A DNA stretch of 64,000 bases, from the NCBI RefSeq assembly GCF_000772955.1, contig NZ_JPVO01000054.1, positions 124,001-188,000 of the forward strand. Direction: 5' to 3'. How positions within the stretch are numbered: position 1 is the stretch's first letter; the number at the start of each line of letters is the position of its first letter. A program made the translations under genes and the position numbers. Source of the DNA: Ureibacillus sinduriensis BLB-1 = JCM 15800. GTDB lineage: Bacteria > Bacillota > Bacilli > Bacillales_A > Planococcaceae. Under the pieces are notes generated by a model. It saw only the letters and a program-made list of their open reading frames with translations, was not told the origin of the DNA and ran no database searches. Positions 18,396-27,872 of the stretch are shown here, in pieces.

Positions 18396-19057
18396 CGCTT
18401 TAACAAAAACTTTACGGATAAGCCAATAATCATCACCACCAAGACGATAATGATTTCAAATTTGTAGATGGCTTCCTGTGAAGTGAAGAAAGGTGCAACA
18501 TAGCTATCTTTTACAATCATTTTCGAAGCTGTCCAAGTTAATAGTGCCGACCCGAAAACGATGATAATTGGAAACTTTTCCATCAATTTTGTCACAAAAG
18601 CGCTCCCCCATACGACAATTGGAATGGAGACAATAAGGCCGATGATGACGAGCAGTGTACTGCCATGAGCCGCTCCGGCAACAGCGATAATATTATCAAC
18701 CCCCATTAGTATGTCTGCTAGGAGGATTGTGCCGATTGCGCCCCAGAAATTTTTTTTGCTAGGTTTTACATTATGATCTTCCTCAGTCAGTAAAAGTTTG
18801 TACGAAATGTACAAGAGCAAAATGCCGCCCACTAATAAAAGACCATCATACTGAAGCAGTTTAACAGCTACTAATGTAAGTACGATGCGAACCAGGATGG
18901 CACAAAAGGTTCCCCAGAAGATGACGGACTTTTGCTGACTCTTCGGCAAGTTTTTCGCAACTAGACCTATCAGCAACGCATTGTCCCCAGCAAGGATTAA
19001 ATCGATAAAAATTATTGTGATCAAGGCAGATAGAAATTCACTGGATAATATTTCCAC
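18374..19057 (-). CDS. TerC-family integral membrane protein (YjbE-like)
   Basis: 227 residues with about seven transmembrane helices and the two TerC signature motifs IDLILAGDNALLIGLV and MGVDNIIAVAG, whose aspartates probably bind metal. In Bacillus, TerC proteins (MeeF/MeeY) supply manganese to exported enzymes; which subgroup this belongs to is uncertain. The open frame extends to 19105, but GTG 19057 (VEILSSEF) fits the family N-terminus and has GGAG upstream. No yybP-ykoY manganese riboswitch was seen in the leader. Confidence 0.85.
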   Translation of the reverse strand: MEILSSEFLSALITIIFIDLILAGDNALLIGLVAKNLPKSQQKSVIFWGTFCAILVRIVLTLVAVKLLQYDGLLLVGGILLLYISYKLLLTEEDHNVKPSKKNFWGAIGTILLADILMGVDNIIAVAGAAHGSTLLVIIGLIVSIPIVVWGSAFVTKLMEKFPIIIVFGSALLTWTASKMIVKDSYVAPFFTSQEAIYKFEIIIVLVVMIIGLSVKFLLKRKEVAPN

Positions 19058-19223
19058 TACATTTTTCGCTCCAATCTTTTTTAGCAATGTTCGTCCACTT
19101 ACCAATCAATATATGAATCCGTAAGTCTTTTAAGAAGAGTGGATTTTATTTTTCTCTATTGATATATGTAGGAAATTATGGTAATTTCTTTATAATTTTT
19201 ATGGTCATCTTGGGGGGATAAAT

Positions 19224-20018
19224 ATGATAACAAAACTTACCGAAGCCAACCGAAAGCAGCTCATGGAATTTGTTTGCAAAAAGCCGGCCGAAAACTTATT
19301 TATTATTGGAGATGTCGAGGCATTCGGATTTAATAATGAGTTCCAAACAGTCTGGGGTCAATTTGATGCTACCGGGGAACTTATTGCGGTGCTTTTGAAA
19401 TATGAAACTAATTATATACCTTATGCGACCGGGGAGTATGATATCGAAGGTTTTGCCGAAATTATCAATAACGATCCGAATATGGGGGAAATATCTGGTT
19501 TAAAAGAAGTGGTAGAAAAGCTTGAGCCGCTCATCCCAAAGAGAAAACGGAGCAACAATTCATTTTACTATGCTAAATGTCAAAGCCTGCTTGAAACAAA
19601 GAGTGATGAAGAACTTAAGAAAGTAGAAGAGTTGACATTGGCTGAAATACAGGAAAATGTAGATTTACTGAAAAGTGTACCTGAATTTCAATCCAGTAAT
19701 ATTACTGTGGAGTCCAAGAAACGTGTCATCGAAAATAAAACAGGAAGGACATATTTTATCCGTGTAGATGGCGAAATGGCAACAACTGCTTCTACAACCG
19801 CAGAAAATAGTTCTTCTGCAATGATTATTGCTGTTGCAACAAAAGAAAAATTCAAACGGCAGGGACTTGCTACCGATTGCATGATCAAACTGTGCAAAGA
19901 TTTATTAAATGAGGGAAAAGAGCTCTGTTTGTTCTATGATAATCCGGAGGCAGGGAAAATTTATAAGCGACTTGGATTTGAAGATATCGGATTTTGGAAT
20001 ATGTATCGCTATGAGTAA
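19224..20018 (+). CDS. GNAT-family N-acetyltransferase
   Basis: 264 residues. The C-terminal third is a GNAT domain: acetyl-CoA motif AVATKEKFKRQGLATDCM (Q/R-x-x-G-x-A) and the closing strand LFYDNPEAGKIYKRLGFEDIG. The N-terminal half is a divergent acetyltransferase-like module (KPAENLFIIGDVEAFGF), the two-part architecture of FR47/YncA-like proteins. Substrate unknown. GGGGG precedes the ATG. Confidence 0.87.
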   Translation: MITKLTEANRKQLMEFVCKKPAENLFIIGDVEAFGFNNEFQTVWGQFDATGELIAVLLKYETNYIPYATGEYDIEGFAEIINNDPNMGEISGLKEVVEKLEPLIPKRKRSNNSFYYAKCQSLLETKSDEELKKVEELTLAEIQENVDLLKSVPEFQSSNITVESKKRVIENKTGRTYFIRVDGEMATTASTTAENSSSAMIIAVATKEKFKRQGLATDCMIKLCKDLLNEGKELCLFYDNPEAGKIYKRLGFEDIGFWNMYRYE

Positions 20019-20039
20019 GGCAAAGGATAATAGTTATAA

Positions 20040-20068
20040 TTGACACTATCTATTCCATTGCATATAAT
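20040..20068 (+). promoter_or_regulatory. Consensus SigA promoter of the alaS transcript
   Basis: Perfect TTGACA (20040-20045), 17-base spacer, perfect TATAAT (20063-20068). It lies about 95 bases upstream of T-box stem I; the intervening leader can form a CAAGG/CCTTG hairpin. Confidence 0.9.
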
Positions 20069-20159
20069 TTATTAGACGAATTCAGCCTATTAAATGGATT
20101 TTCGTACGCTGATTTCCAAGGAAGCAGTCTTGTAGCCAGTTGCCTTGAATAGTTATAAA

Positions 20160-20397
20160 ACAATGATGGAGAAAGTAAGTTTATGTATATCGCACAGAAA
20201 GAGATTCCCCAGGCTGAAAGAATCTTACGTAATGCATTAACCGAAAGCTACTCCTGAGTGCAGCTAATCCCTGCCGTTCACTTACGTTACAGTGCTTGAG
20301 ATATAAGTAGGTTTCAATAACTATGACCGACTTATAAATTAGGGTGGTACCGCGAAAATACAGTCTTCGTCCCTTTACAGGGATGGAGGCTTTTTAT
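20160..20397 (+). promoter_or_regulatory. T-box riboswitch, alanine-specific
   Basis: Starts with the stem I sequence GATGGAGAAAGTA, carries an AGAGA-type loop (AAAGAGATT), a specifier loop reading GCT (Ala) in GAAAGCTACTC, and the T-box core AGGGTGGTACCGCG at 20341-20354. TGGT in the core complements the ACCA end of uncharged tRNA-Ala. The terminator AGTCTTCGTCCCT / AGGGATGGAGGCT plus T tract is at 20362-20397. Uncharged tRNA-Ala should favour read-through into alaS. The specifier codon matches the downstream gene. Confidence 0.95.
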
Positions 20398-20555
20398 TTT
20401 GTTCAAAAAGGTATGCGGTATTGCTTAATTAACAGTTTCGGATCTACCAATCTCCAAAGGATTGATATCCAAACTGGCGGAAATAGTCAGAAAAGCTTAA
20501 ACTTAACACCATCACGTAAAATCAAATTCAACTTAATTTGGAGGTATATCAAAAA

Positions 20556-23216
20556 ATGAAAGCAACAGATATTCGTCGCAAGTATTTAGACTTTTTTATT
20601 GAAAAAGGACATGCACAAGAACCATCGGCACCACTAGTACCAATTAATGATAATTCGTTACTTTGGATTAATTCAGGAGTGGCCACTTTAAAAAAGTACT
20701 TTGATGGACGAGTCATCCCTGATAATCCTCGGATTACCAATGCTCAAAAATCAATTCGTACAAACGATATCGAAAATGTAGGGAAAACTGCTCGGCACCA
20801 TACTTTCTTTGAAATGTTGGGTAACTTCTCAATCGGGGATTACTTTAAAAAAGAGGCGATTCACTTTGCTTGGGAATTCTTGACGGACACAAAATGGATG
20901 GGATTCAATCCGGAACTATTATCTATTACGATCCATCCAGAAGATAAGGAAGCATACGATATTTGGAAAAATGAAATCGGCATTCCGGAAGAACGATTAA
21001 TCCGAATCGAAGGAAACTTCTGGGATATCGGTGAGGGTCCTTCAGGTCCGAACTCCGAAATTTTCTATGATCGCGGTCCTGAGTATGGAGACGATGAAAG
21101 TGATCCGGAATTATATCCAGGGGGAGAAAACGAACGTTACCTGGAAATTTGGAACTTAGTATTCTCACAATTCAACCATAATCCAGATGGTACTTACACG
21201 CCCCTGCCAAAGCAAAATATCGATACTGGGATGGGACTTGAACGTATGGCATCAGTTGTTCAAAATGTCCCAACAAATTTCGATACAGATTTATTTATGC
21301 CGATTATTGAAAAGATTGAAGAGTTTGCTAATCGTCCATACAAACGTCCAGGTGAAATTGACTTAAAAGAGATTTTTGGCAGTGAAGAAGATATCAATAC
21401 TCCATTTAAAGTAATCGCTGACCATATTCGTACAGTAGCATTTGCAATTGGAGATGGCGCACTTCCTTCTAATGAGGGACGTGGATATGTATTGCGCCGT
21501 TTACTGCGCCGTGCTGTTCGTTATGCAAAACAAATCGGCATCGAAAAGCCGTTTATGTTCGAATTGGTTCCGACGGTGGGGGAAATTATGCAAGACTTCT
21601 ACCCGGAAGTAAAGGAAAAAGCAGAATTTATTCAAAGAGTAATCAAAAACGAAGAGAATCGTTTTCATGAAACTCTTGATGGTGGTTTAGCAATCCTTTC
21701 AGATGTTATTAAAAAAGAAAAGCAAGCTGGCTTGAATGTCATTCCGGGCAGCGATGCATTCCGTCTATATGATACGTATGGTTTCCCGGTGGAACTTACT
21801 GAGGAATATGCAGAAGAAGCAGGTATGACGGTAGACCACGAAGGTTTTGAAAAGGCTATGGAAGAACAACGTGAACGTGCTCGTGCAGCCCGTGCGGATG
21901 TTGACTCGATGCAGGTTCAATCCGAAGTTTTGTCGAACTTGAAGCAGGAATCCAATTTTGTGGGCTATGAGACGCTGCAAGCCAATACTACAGTTGTTGC
22001 CATGGTAGCAAACGGTCAAATTGTGGAAGTGGCCTCAGAAGGGGAAGAAGTACTCGTAATTCTGGCTGAAACTCCTTTCTATGCTGAAATGGGTGGCCAA
22101 GTAGCCGATCACGGAACAATTGAAAATGATACATTCAAAGCATTTGTAAAAGATGTGCAAAAAGCCCCTAACGGTCAATCCCTACACACGGTTGTAGTTG
22201 AATCTGGTGAAATGCACTTAAATGATACTGTGAAAGCAAAAGTTGATCGCAATGAACGTAATTTGGTTGTGAAGAATCATACAGCAACACATATTATGCA
22301 AAGTGCGTTAAAAGATGTATTAGGAGATCACGTTAACCAAGCTGGTTCTTATGTTGGTCCAGATCGATTGCGCTTCGACTTCTCTCACTTCGGTCCGGCT
22401 ACAAAAGAAGAAATAGAAAAAATCGAGCGTATTGTTAACGAGAAAATTTGGGATGATATTGAAGTAGTTATTGAGGAAATGCCAATTGCAGACGCTAGAG
22501 CTATGGGAGCAATGGCGTTATTCGGCGAAAAATATGGAGACTTAGTCCGAGTTGTACAAGTTAGTGACTATTCTGTCGAACTATGTGGTGGTATTCATGT
22601 AAAACGTTCTTCTGAAATTGGTTTATTCAAAATTGTATCGGAAGCTGGAATCGGGGCGGGAACTCGACGTATCGAGGCTGTTACTGGCAAAGCGGCATAT
22701 GAAGCTGTTAAAGAGGAACAACGTATTTTAGAAGAGTCAGCCAGTCTCTTGAAAGCTAATCCAAAAGATTTAGTATCACGTGTCGAAAACTTGCAGCAAG
22801 AACTAAAAGAACAGCAACGTGAAAATGATGCATTATCGCAAAAAATCGCTAATTCGCAAGCAAGTGCAGTTTTGGATGCAGCTCAGAAGATTGGGGATGT
22901 GACTGTCTTAGCAACGAAAGTGGATGCAAAAGATAACAATCAACTTCGCCAAATGATGGATGATTTAAAAGGAAAGTTAGAGAAGGCCGTCATTGTACTT
23001 GGTGCAGTCGATGGTGAAAAAGTAATGCTTTGTGCTGGCGTTTCGAAGGATTTAGTTGGCGGGAACTATCATGCAGGGAATATCGTGAAAAATGTGGCTG
23101 AGGCTTGTGGAGGTAAAGGTGGCGGTCGTCCGGATATGGCGATGGCCGGAGCGAAGGATGCTTCGAAACTTGAAGAAGCATTAATTTCTGTGTATGATTA
23201 CGTTAAATCATTTTAA
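20556..23216 (+). CDS. alaS: Alanyl-tRNA synthetase
   Basis: 886 residues. Class II core with [18 protein letters not shown] (motif 2 area), followed by the editing domain with [11 protein letters not shown] and the zinc-site LCGGIHV, and a C-terminal coiled-coil and DHHA1 domain ([14 protein letters not shown]). Charges tRNA-Ala and clears Ser/Gly mischarges. The frame opens 18 bases earlier, but ATG 20556 ([14 protein letters not shown]) is the family start with GGAGG upstream. Controlled by the T-box leader; followed by ireB and ruvX as in B. subtilis. Confidence 0.97.
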   Translation: MKATDIRRKYLDFFIEKGHAQEPSAPLVPINDNSLLWINSGVATLKKYFDGRVIPDNPRITNAQKSIRTNDIENVGKTARHHTFFEMLGNFSIGDYFKKEAIHFAWEFLTDTKWMGFNPELLSITIHPEDKEAYDIWKNEIGIPEERLIRIEGNFWDIGEGPSGPNSEIFYDRGPEYGDDESDPELYPGGENERYLEIWNLVFSQFNHNPDGTYTPLPKQNIDTGMGLERMASVVQNVPTNFDTDLFMPIIEKIEEFANRPYKRPGEIDLKEIFGSEEDINTPFKVIADHIRTVAFAIGDGALPSNEGRGYVLRRLLRRAVRYAKQIGIEKPFMFELVPTVGEIMQDFYPEVKEKAEFIQRVIKNEENRFHETLDGGLAILSDVIKKEKQAGLNVIPGSDAFRLYDTYGFPVELTEEYAEEAGMTVDHEGFEKAMEEQRERARAARADVDSMQVQSEVLSNLKQESNFVGYETLQANTTVVAMVANGQIVEVASEGEEVLVILAETPFYAEMGGQVADHGTIENDTFKAFVKDVQKAPNGQSLHTVVVESGEMHLNDTVKAKVDRNERNLVVKNHTATHIMQSALKDVLGDHVNQAGSYVGPDRLRFDFSHFGPATKEEIEKIERIVNEKIWDDIEVVIEEMPIADARAMGAMALFGEKYGDLVRVVQVSDYSVELCGGIHVKRSSEIGLFKIVSEAGIGAGTRRIEAVTGKAAYEAVKEEQRILEESASLLKANPKDLVSRVENLQQELKEQQRENDALSQKIANSQASAVLDAAQKIGDVTVLATKVDAKDNNQLRQMMDDLKGKLEKAVIVLGAVDGEKVMLCAGVSKDLVGGNYHAGNIVKNVAEACGGKGGGRPDMAMAGAKDASKLEEALISVYDYVKSF

Positions 23217-23384
23217 ATTCACTTGAGAGAAGAGTGTAGTACTTATATTATTTCACTTCTTTAACAAAAATTGGTGAGAATACCATTCCGATATTTGATT
23301 GAAAGCTATAATAAGTTATAATAAAGAAAATGGGGATGTAGTACGTCTTAGCATCTCCCAATTTCTGAAAGCGAGGTGCTGGTC

Positions 23385-23651
23385 TTGAGTTCGTTTGATA
23401 AAACAATGAAATTTAGTTTCCCAGAAGAATCAATGGAACAAGAAGTAAAGCAAGTCATGCTGAAGGTGTACTCTTCACTAGAGGAGAAGGGGTATAATCC
23501 TACAAATCAAATTGTAGGCTATCTTTTATCTGGTGATCCGGCATACATCCCTCGCCATCAGGATGCACGAAATTTAATACGTAAGCTTGAGCGCGATGAA
23601 ATTCTTGAAGAGCTTGTAAAGTTTTATATTAAGAAGAATAACGAGGCATAA
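23385..23651 (+). CDS. ireB: IreB family regulatory phosphoprotein (YrzL)
   Basis: 88 residues starting with TTG ([12 protein letters not shown]) and GAGGTG upstream; an in-frame GTG nine bases earlier overlaps the ribosome site. The conserved core [21 protein letters not shown] and [17 protein letters not shown] identifies DUF965/IreB. In Enterococcus, IreB is a substrate of the Ser/Thr kinase IreK and modulates cephalosporin resistance. It sits between alaS and ruvX, its standard place. Confidence 0.95.
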   Translation: MSSFDKTMKFSFPEESMEQEVKQVMLKVYSSLEEKGYNPTNQIVGYLLSGDPAYIPRHQDARNLIRKLERDEILEELVKFYIKKNNEA

Positions 23652-23659
23652 TAGATAAT

Positions 23660-24076
23660 ATGAGAATTATGGGTTTAGATGTAGGTTCGAAAACTGTCGG
23701 CGTTGCGATTAGCGATGCATTAGGATGGACTGCACAAGGAATCGAGACCGTTAAAATCAACGAAGAAACTGGCGATTTTGGAATTGAACGTATAAAAGAG
23801 CTTGTGAAGGAATATGCTGTTACCGAATTTGTGGTGGGCTTTCCTAAAAATATGAACAATACAGTCGGTCCTCGTGGGGAAGCTTCCAATAATTATAAAA
23901 CCTTATTGGAAGAGACTTTCCATTTTCCTGTCAAATTATGGGACGAACGTTTAACCACAATGGCCGCAGAGCGGATGCTTATCGATGCGGATGTTAGCCG
24001 TAAAAAACGCAAGCAAGTAATTGATAAAATGGCGGCTGTAATGATTCTGCAAGGGTATTTGGATAGCAAAAATTAA
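23660..24076 (+). CDS. ruvX: RuvX/YqgF-type Holliday junction resolvase-like nuclease
   Basis: 138 residues, RNase H-like fold. Catalytic acids lie in [16 protein letters not shown] at the N-terminus and in [28 protein letters not shown] is the family's middle motif. In several bacteria the family acts in pre-16S rRNA processing and it may also resolve recombination intermediates. Starts eight bases after ireB. Confidence 0.95.
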   Translation: MRIMGLDVGSKTVGVAISDALGWTAQGIETVKINEETGDFGIERIKELVKEYAVTEFVVGFPKNMNNTVGPRGEASNNYKTLLEETFHFPVKLWDERLTTMAAERMLIDADVSRKKRKQVIDKMAAVMILQGYLDSKN

Positions 24077-24370
24077 CATTCGACAAGGTGGATGTTCATC
24101 TTATGTGCTAAAAGTATGCGATAGAGACAAGAGGATCTTTATCCTGAAAGTGAAGCAACAGGGGTGCAAATGGACGATTTATTTCGAACATTTCGCCCCG
24201 AAAGCTTTATTAAGAGCAAAAAGTTCTCTGATTTGGTATAGTAGCAAATAGCTGTCAAGTAACTTCTTGCTTTAGAGAAACTGCAATAGAAGCAAAAGAT
24301 CAGAGGCGAAAATAGAAACTTTCGCACGACAAGAGCAGCAACATTGAAAATTTATGAAGAGGTGACCACA

Positions 24371-24682
24371 ATGGTACAAGAACACGATCACGATCACGAA
24401 CAACGACATATTACGATTGTCGATGAAAATGGAAACGAGCAATTATGCGAGGTAATCCATACTTTTGATTCTGAAGAATTTGGCAAATCTTATGTACTAT
24501 ATTCTTTAGTTGGTGCAGAAGAAGACGACGAAGGGCAAATCGAAATTTTCGCATCTGCCTTCACACCATCTGAAAACGGTGAAGACGGTGAATTAGAACC
24601 GATTGAAACTGAAGCAGAATGGGATTTAATCGAAGATGTATTAAATCAGCTTGAAGATCAATTTGATGACGAAGAAGAATAA
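24371..24682 (+). CDS. DUF1292 protein YrzB
   Basis: 103 residues, strongly acidic. ATG 24371 has GAGGTGA; the frame opens 27 bases earlier. A His/Asp-rich N-terminal tail ([10 protein letters not shown]) precedes the DUF1292 core: [27 protein letters not shown] and the C-terminal [14 protein letters not shown]. Function unknown. Conserved position after ruvX and before mltG. Confidence 0.92.
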   Translation: MVQEHDHDHEQRHITIVDENGNEQLCEVIHTFDSEEFGKSYVLYSLVGAEEDDEGQIEIFASAFTPSENGEDGELEPIETEAEWDLIEDVLNQLEDQFDDEEE

Positions 24683-24693
24683 AAATTAAATGA

Positions 24694-24725
24694 AAAGGTA
24701 GGCGTAAATTTGCCTACCTTTTTTA
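24694..24725 (+). terminator. Terminator of yrzB
   Basis: AAAGGTAGGC pairs perfectly with GCCTACCTTT around an 8-base loop, followed by TTTT. Confidence 0.92.
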
Positions 24726-24814
24726 TTCATAAGGAAGCACTCAGAAGAAATAGTAGTTTCTTGCTTTATTGAATTAGCAAAAGGATTTTGTAAAAAAATT
24801 TGGAGGTGCCCTAA

Positions 24815-25336
24815 ATGGACGAGCAATATTTTAAAATTCAATTGGAGGATGGAACTGAACAGCAATGCAGGACCATCATGACTTTTGACAGTGAGGAACA
24901 TTCTTATGTGCTATATTCTCTTGTAGACGAAGATGGAAATGACAGCGAGGAAGTTTCTGCACTTCGATTCGAACTCGATGAAAATGGGGAAATGACAAAT
25001 TTTTCTTCACTGGAGACTGAAAGTGAATGGGAAATGGTTGATGAAGTTCTGAATACGCTAATCGCTGAATTCGGGGACGGGGAGGAAGATTTCTTTACAA
25101 TTTCGGATGAAAATGGGGAAGAAGTTGTCTGTGAAGTAATCCATCGCTTTGAGTTAGAAGAGTTTGATAAGTCCTACATTTTCTACACATTCGCGGACCA
25201 GGAAGAAATCGGCGAAATTTTCGCAGCAAGCTATATTGCGGGTGACAAAGGGGAAGTACAAGACCTGTTGCCGATTGAGACAGATGAAGAATGGGATAAA
25301 GTTGAACAGGAACTACAGACATTGAATCAAAAATAA
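24815..25336 (+). CDS. Tandem DUF1292 protein (two YrzB-like domains)
   Basis: 173 residues containing two successive DUF1292 units: residues 5-85 (FKIQLEDGTEQQCRTIMTF ... ESEWEMVDEVLNTL) and 88-170 (FFTISDENGEEVVCEVIHRF ... DEEWDKVEQELQTL). Very acidic. The second unit is closer to the neighbouring YrzB, suggesting duplication plus internal fusion (inference). TTGGAGGTG precedes ATG. Function unknown. Confidence 0.88.
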   Translation: MDEQYFKIQLEDGTEQQCRTIMTFDSEEHSYVLYSLVDEDGNDSEEVSALRFELDENGEMTNFSSLETESEWEMVDEVLNTLIAEFGDGEEDFFTISDENGEEVVCEVIHRFELEEFDKSYIFYTFADQEEIGEIFAASYIAGDKGEVQDLLPIETDEEWDKVEQELQTLNQK

Positions 25337-25351
25337 TAAAATTACGAGTTA

Positions 25352-25398
25352 GGGATAATACAATGTGTTGCTTAACACACTGGATTATCCTTTTTTTT
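25352..25398 (+). terminator. Terminator of the tandem DUF1292 gene
   Basis: GGATAAT pairs with ATTATCC with an inner TGTGTT/AACACA helix, then nine T residues. Confidence 0.92.
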
Positions 25399-25506
25399 TA
25401 TGGTTTTGTTACGAAGTGTAAAGTGGATGCTCTATCGGATTTCAGATAAATTAGAGGACTGAGGATGTTTTCTCCAAGTCTATTGTCATGACTTTTTTGT
25501 TGTACT

Positions 25507-25730
25507 GGGAACCGAGATTGGACTTCGCTGCCCGATTCCACTTGTTTATGGCAACATCGGGAACTGAGACTGTGTCTCGAAACCCGATTCCGCTAGTTTA
25601 AAGTAGCATCGGTCACTGAGACTGTGTGTGGAAGCCCAATTTCGCTAGTTTAAAGTAGCATCGGGAACTGAGGCAACCTCTCGAAGCCTAATCCTACTAT
25701 TTATGACAGTACGGGGCACTGAGGCATCAT
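25507..25730 (+). repeat. Imperfect 52-bp tandem repeats with hairpin potential
   Basis: CTGAGA/GC-type anchors recur at 25512, 25564, 25616, 25668 and 25719 (period 52, 52, 52, 51). Each unit holds CCCGAT or a variant paired with ATCGGG about 20 bases on, around CGCTAGTTTAAAGTAG. Between them a second small hairpin appears: GAGAC/GTCTC in one unit and GAGG/CCTC in another. No coding frame is supported on either strand. Confidence 0.8.
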
Positions 25731-25855
25731 TGCGCCTGTCGCTGCGCTTTCGGTGCAGACAAAACCGTCACATATCGAAAAGAGTTGTTTCTGTAATAAG
25801 TGCCTACGCTCAGTAAAGTCATTGCGCCTGTCGCTACGCTTTCGGCGCAGATGAA
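25731..25855 (+). repeat. Duplicated GC-rich palindromic motif
   Basis: A 30-odd base motif, TCATTGCGCCTGTCGCT followed by CGCTTTCGG.GCAGA, occurs at about 25727-25760 and again at about 25819-25852. In each copy GCGCC can pair with GGYGC and an inner CGC/GYG closes on TTTCG. It looks like a REP-type intergenic palindrome. Confidence 0.7.
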
Positions 25856-25889
25856 GAGTGTCCAATGTACATTTGGACACTCTTCATTG
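25855..25889. repeat. Perfect inverted repeat before mltG
   Basis: GAAGAGTGTCCAA pairs with TTGGACACTCTTC around TGTACA. There is no T tract on the plus side, so its status as a terminator is uncertain; on the minus strand it is likewise not followed by T. It ends about 50 bases before mltG. Confidence 0.6.
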
Positions 25890-25941
25890 TCACCATATGC
25901 ATTTTCTTGTATCATATTAGGAGATGTAAGGGGGTACGCTG

Positions 25942-27066
25942 GTGGAGAATAATGAATCTAAGAAACAAGAGATGATTGAGAAAATGAAGATACGTAAAAA
26001 AGAAGGACGCGTTGTACGACGTATTGTGACGATCGTGACGTTAGTTATATTATTGATCGTTGGAATAGTGGGAGTAAGTGGTTATTTCTATGTAAAGTCC
26101 GCGCTAGAACCGATCGACCCGGACAGTACCGATGAAATTGCAGTGGAAATTCCTATGGGTTCAGGTATATCAACCATTTCATCGATTTTAGAAAAAAACG
26201 GTGTTATAAAAAATGCACGTATTTTTAAATACTACACAAAATTTAAAAATGAATCGAATTTCCAAGCAGGTAATTACATATTGACTCAGTCCATGACACT
26301 TGATGAAATTATCGAAAGCTTAAAAACTGGTAAGGTATATCATGAACCTGTATTTAGTGTTACGGTACCAGAAGGATTGACTTTGGAGCAAATTTCCGAA
26401 ATCGTGGCCAAACATACGGAATACACATCCGAACAGTTTATGGAATTGGTTTCAAGCAAAGAATTTATCCAGAATATGATGGGCACTTACCCGGATTTAA
26501 TTACGGAGGAAGTTTTCAACAGTAATATTCGTTATTCGCTGGAGGGTTATTTATATCCTTCGACATATGCATTCTATGAGGAAAAACCTTCATTACACGA
26601 GATTGTTTCAACGATGATATCTTTAACTAATGATGTTGTAATGCAGTATGGCGGATTGCTTGAGGAGAAGGAAATGACACCGCATCAACTGTTAACTTTT
26701 GCCTCGTTGCTTGAGGAGGAAGCTACCGCACAGACAGATCGCGAAACTATCGCCAGTGTATTCTACAATCGCTTGGAGATCGATATGCCATTGCAAACAG
26801 ATCCTACTGTTTTGTATGCGCTTGGCTCGCATAAAGATCGTGTCTTATACGAAGATTTGGAAGTGGACAATCCGTACAACACGTATGTAGTTCAAGGGTT
26901 GCCTCCGGGTCCGATAGCCAATGCAGGCAAAATTTCAATTGAAGCAGCCCTTAATCCTACAGATACAGAGTATCTATATTTCTTGGCTGATACGGAAGGC
27001 AATAATCACTTTGCAAAATCGTATGAGGAGCATCTGCAAAATATAGACGAATATCTTGATCAATAA
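25942..27066 (+). CDS. mltG: Endolytic murein transglycosylase MltG
   Basis: 374 residues. Cytoplasmic basic N-terminus, one transmembrane helix (IVTLVILLIVGIVGVSGYF, about residues 32-52), a LysM-like segment, then the YceG catalytic domain with the glutamate in TFASLLEEEA and the signature YNRLEIDMPLQTDPTVLYALG and YNTYVVQGLPPGPI. Cleaves nascent glycan strands and so terminates their elongation. GTG start with AAGGGGG upstream. Preceded by an unusually long repeat-filled gap. Confidence 0.95.
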   Translation: MENNESKKQEMIEKMKIRKKEGRVVRRIVTIVTLVILLIVGIVGVSGYFYVKSALEPIDPDSTDEIAVEIPMGSGISTISSILEKNGVIKNARIFKYYTKFKNESNFQAGNYILTQSMTLDEIIESLKTGKVYHEPVFSVTVPEGLTLEQISEIVAKHTEYTSEQFMELVSSKEFIQNMMGTYPDLITEEVFNSNIRYSLEGYLYPSTYAFYEEKPSLHEIVSTMISLTNDVVMQYGGLLEEKEMTPHQLLTFASLLEEEATAQTDRETIASVFYNRLEIDMPLQTDPTVLYALGSHKDRVLYEDLEVDNPYNTYVVQGLPPGPIANAGKISIEAALNPTDTEYLYFLADTEGNNHFAKSYEEHLQNIDEYLDQ

Positions 27067-27077
27067 CGTGAAATGAC

Positions 27078-27125
27078 AGAAGGAAACGGGTAGATTTATT
27101 TATTCGCTTTCCTTCTCTTTTCATG
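27078..27125 (+). terminator. Terminator of mltG
   Basis: AGAAGGAAA pairs with TTTCCTTCT (with a C/G extension) around an AT-rich loop, followed by CTTTTC. Confidence 0.75.
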
Positions 27126-27233
27126 ATATTATAAATTGTGATTTTTTTGACAGAGAAGATAGATATTCTGACACTTTCCTACTATTTTAATCAAAGGTAA
27201 ATAGTATCTATTCAATAAAAAGGGGCTTACATA

Positions 27234-27866
27234 ATGGAAATTTCAAACACTTATATAGAATCCTTTATTCAGCCACGAAGCGCGTTATTATTGGAAATGG
27301 AGGAGTACGCACAGGAACAACATGTCCCAATAATGCAATTGCCGGCGATCGATGTACTTAATCAGCTGCTTCGAGTTCAAAAACCATCAAGCATATTGGA
27401 AATAGGGACTGCTATTGGTTATTCTGCAATAAGGATGGCTAGTGTCTTGACAAATTGCACAATTGTAACAATTGAAAGGGATTTAGAACGAGTTCGTCTT
27501 GCAAAGGAATTTATTGCACGTTCAGAAGTGTCTAATCGAATTACAGTGGTCGAAGGCGATGCGTTGGAAGTGGATGTGGAAAGTATACAATCTACTTTTG
27601 ATGCTGTTTTTATTGATGCGGCGAAAGGCCAATATATGCGCTTTTTTGAAAAGTACTCACCATTGGTCCCCTCAGGCGGTATCATATATATCGATAACAT
27701 GTACATGCATGGATTATCAGATTTAGATTTAAAAGATGTGCCGAGGCGTAAAAGAACGATGATTCGAAATTTGAAGACCTTTGCTGACTGGATTATGGCC
27801 CACCCGGAGTATGATAGTACATTTTTCCCAGTCGGGGATGGCTTATTAATTTGTTTAAAGAGGTGA
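27234..27866 (+). CDS. trmR: tRNA 5-hydroxyuridine methyltransferase TrmR (YrrM)
   Basis: 210-residue class I SAM-dependent O-methyltransferase of the COMT-like group. Motif I is ILEIGTAIGYSAIRMA, the acidic loop TIERDLERV, and the metal-site region AVFIDAAKGQYMRFFE with IYIDNMYM. In B. subtilis TrmR converts ho5U34 to mo5U34 in tRNA; the next two genes make the ho5U substrate, which supports this assignment. Confidence 0.92.
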   Translation: MEISNTYIESFIQPRSALLLEMEEYAQEQHVPIMQLPAIDVLNQLLRVQKPSSILEIGTAIGYSAIRMASVLTNCTIVTIERDLERVRLAKEFIARSEVSNRITVVEGDALEVDVESIQSTFDAVFIDAAKGQYMRFFEKYSPLVPSGGIIYIDNMYMHGLSDLDLKDVPRRKRTMIRNLKTFADWIMAHPEYDSTFFPVGDGLLICLKR

Positions 27867-27872
27867 CGTAGT

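Noticed and set aside
19058-19223. yybP-ykoY manganese riboswitch upstream of terC
   Set aside because: TerC genes often have one, but none of its conserved sequence is recognisable here.
20344-20559. 71-codon frame before alaS
   Set aside because: It lies on the T-box core and terminator; the regulatory RNA explains the sequence.
25507-25730. CRISPR array
   Set aside because: Units are imperfect 52-bp tandem copies without constant repeats separated by unique spacers, and no cas genes are near.
25727-25915. 62-codon minus-strand frame in the repeat region
   Set aside because: Covers duplicated palindromes only; no ribosome site.
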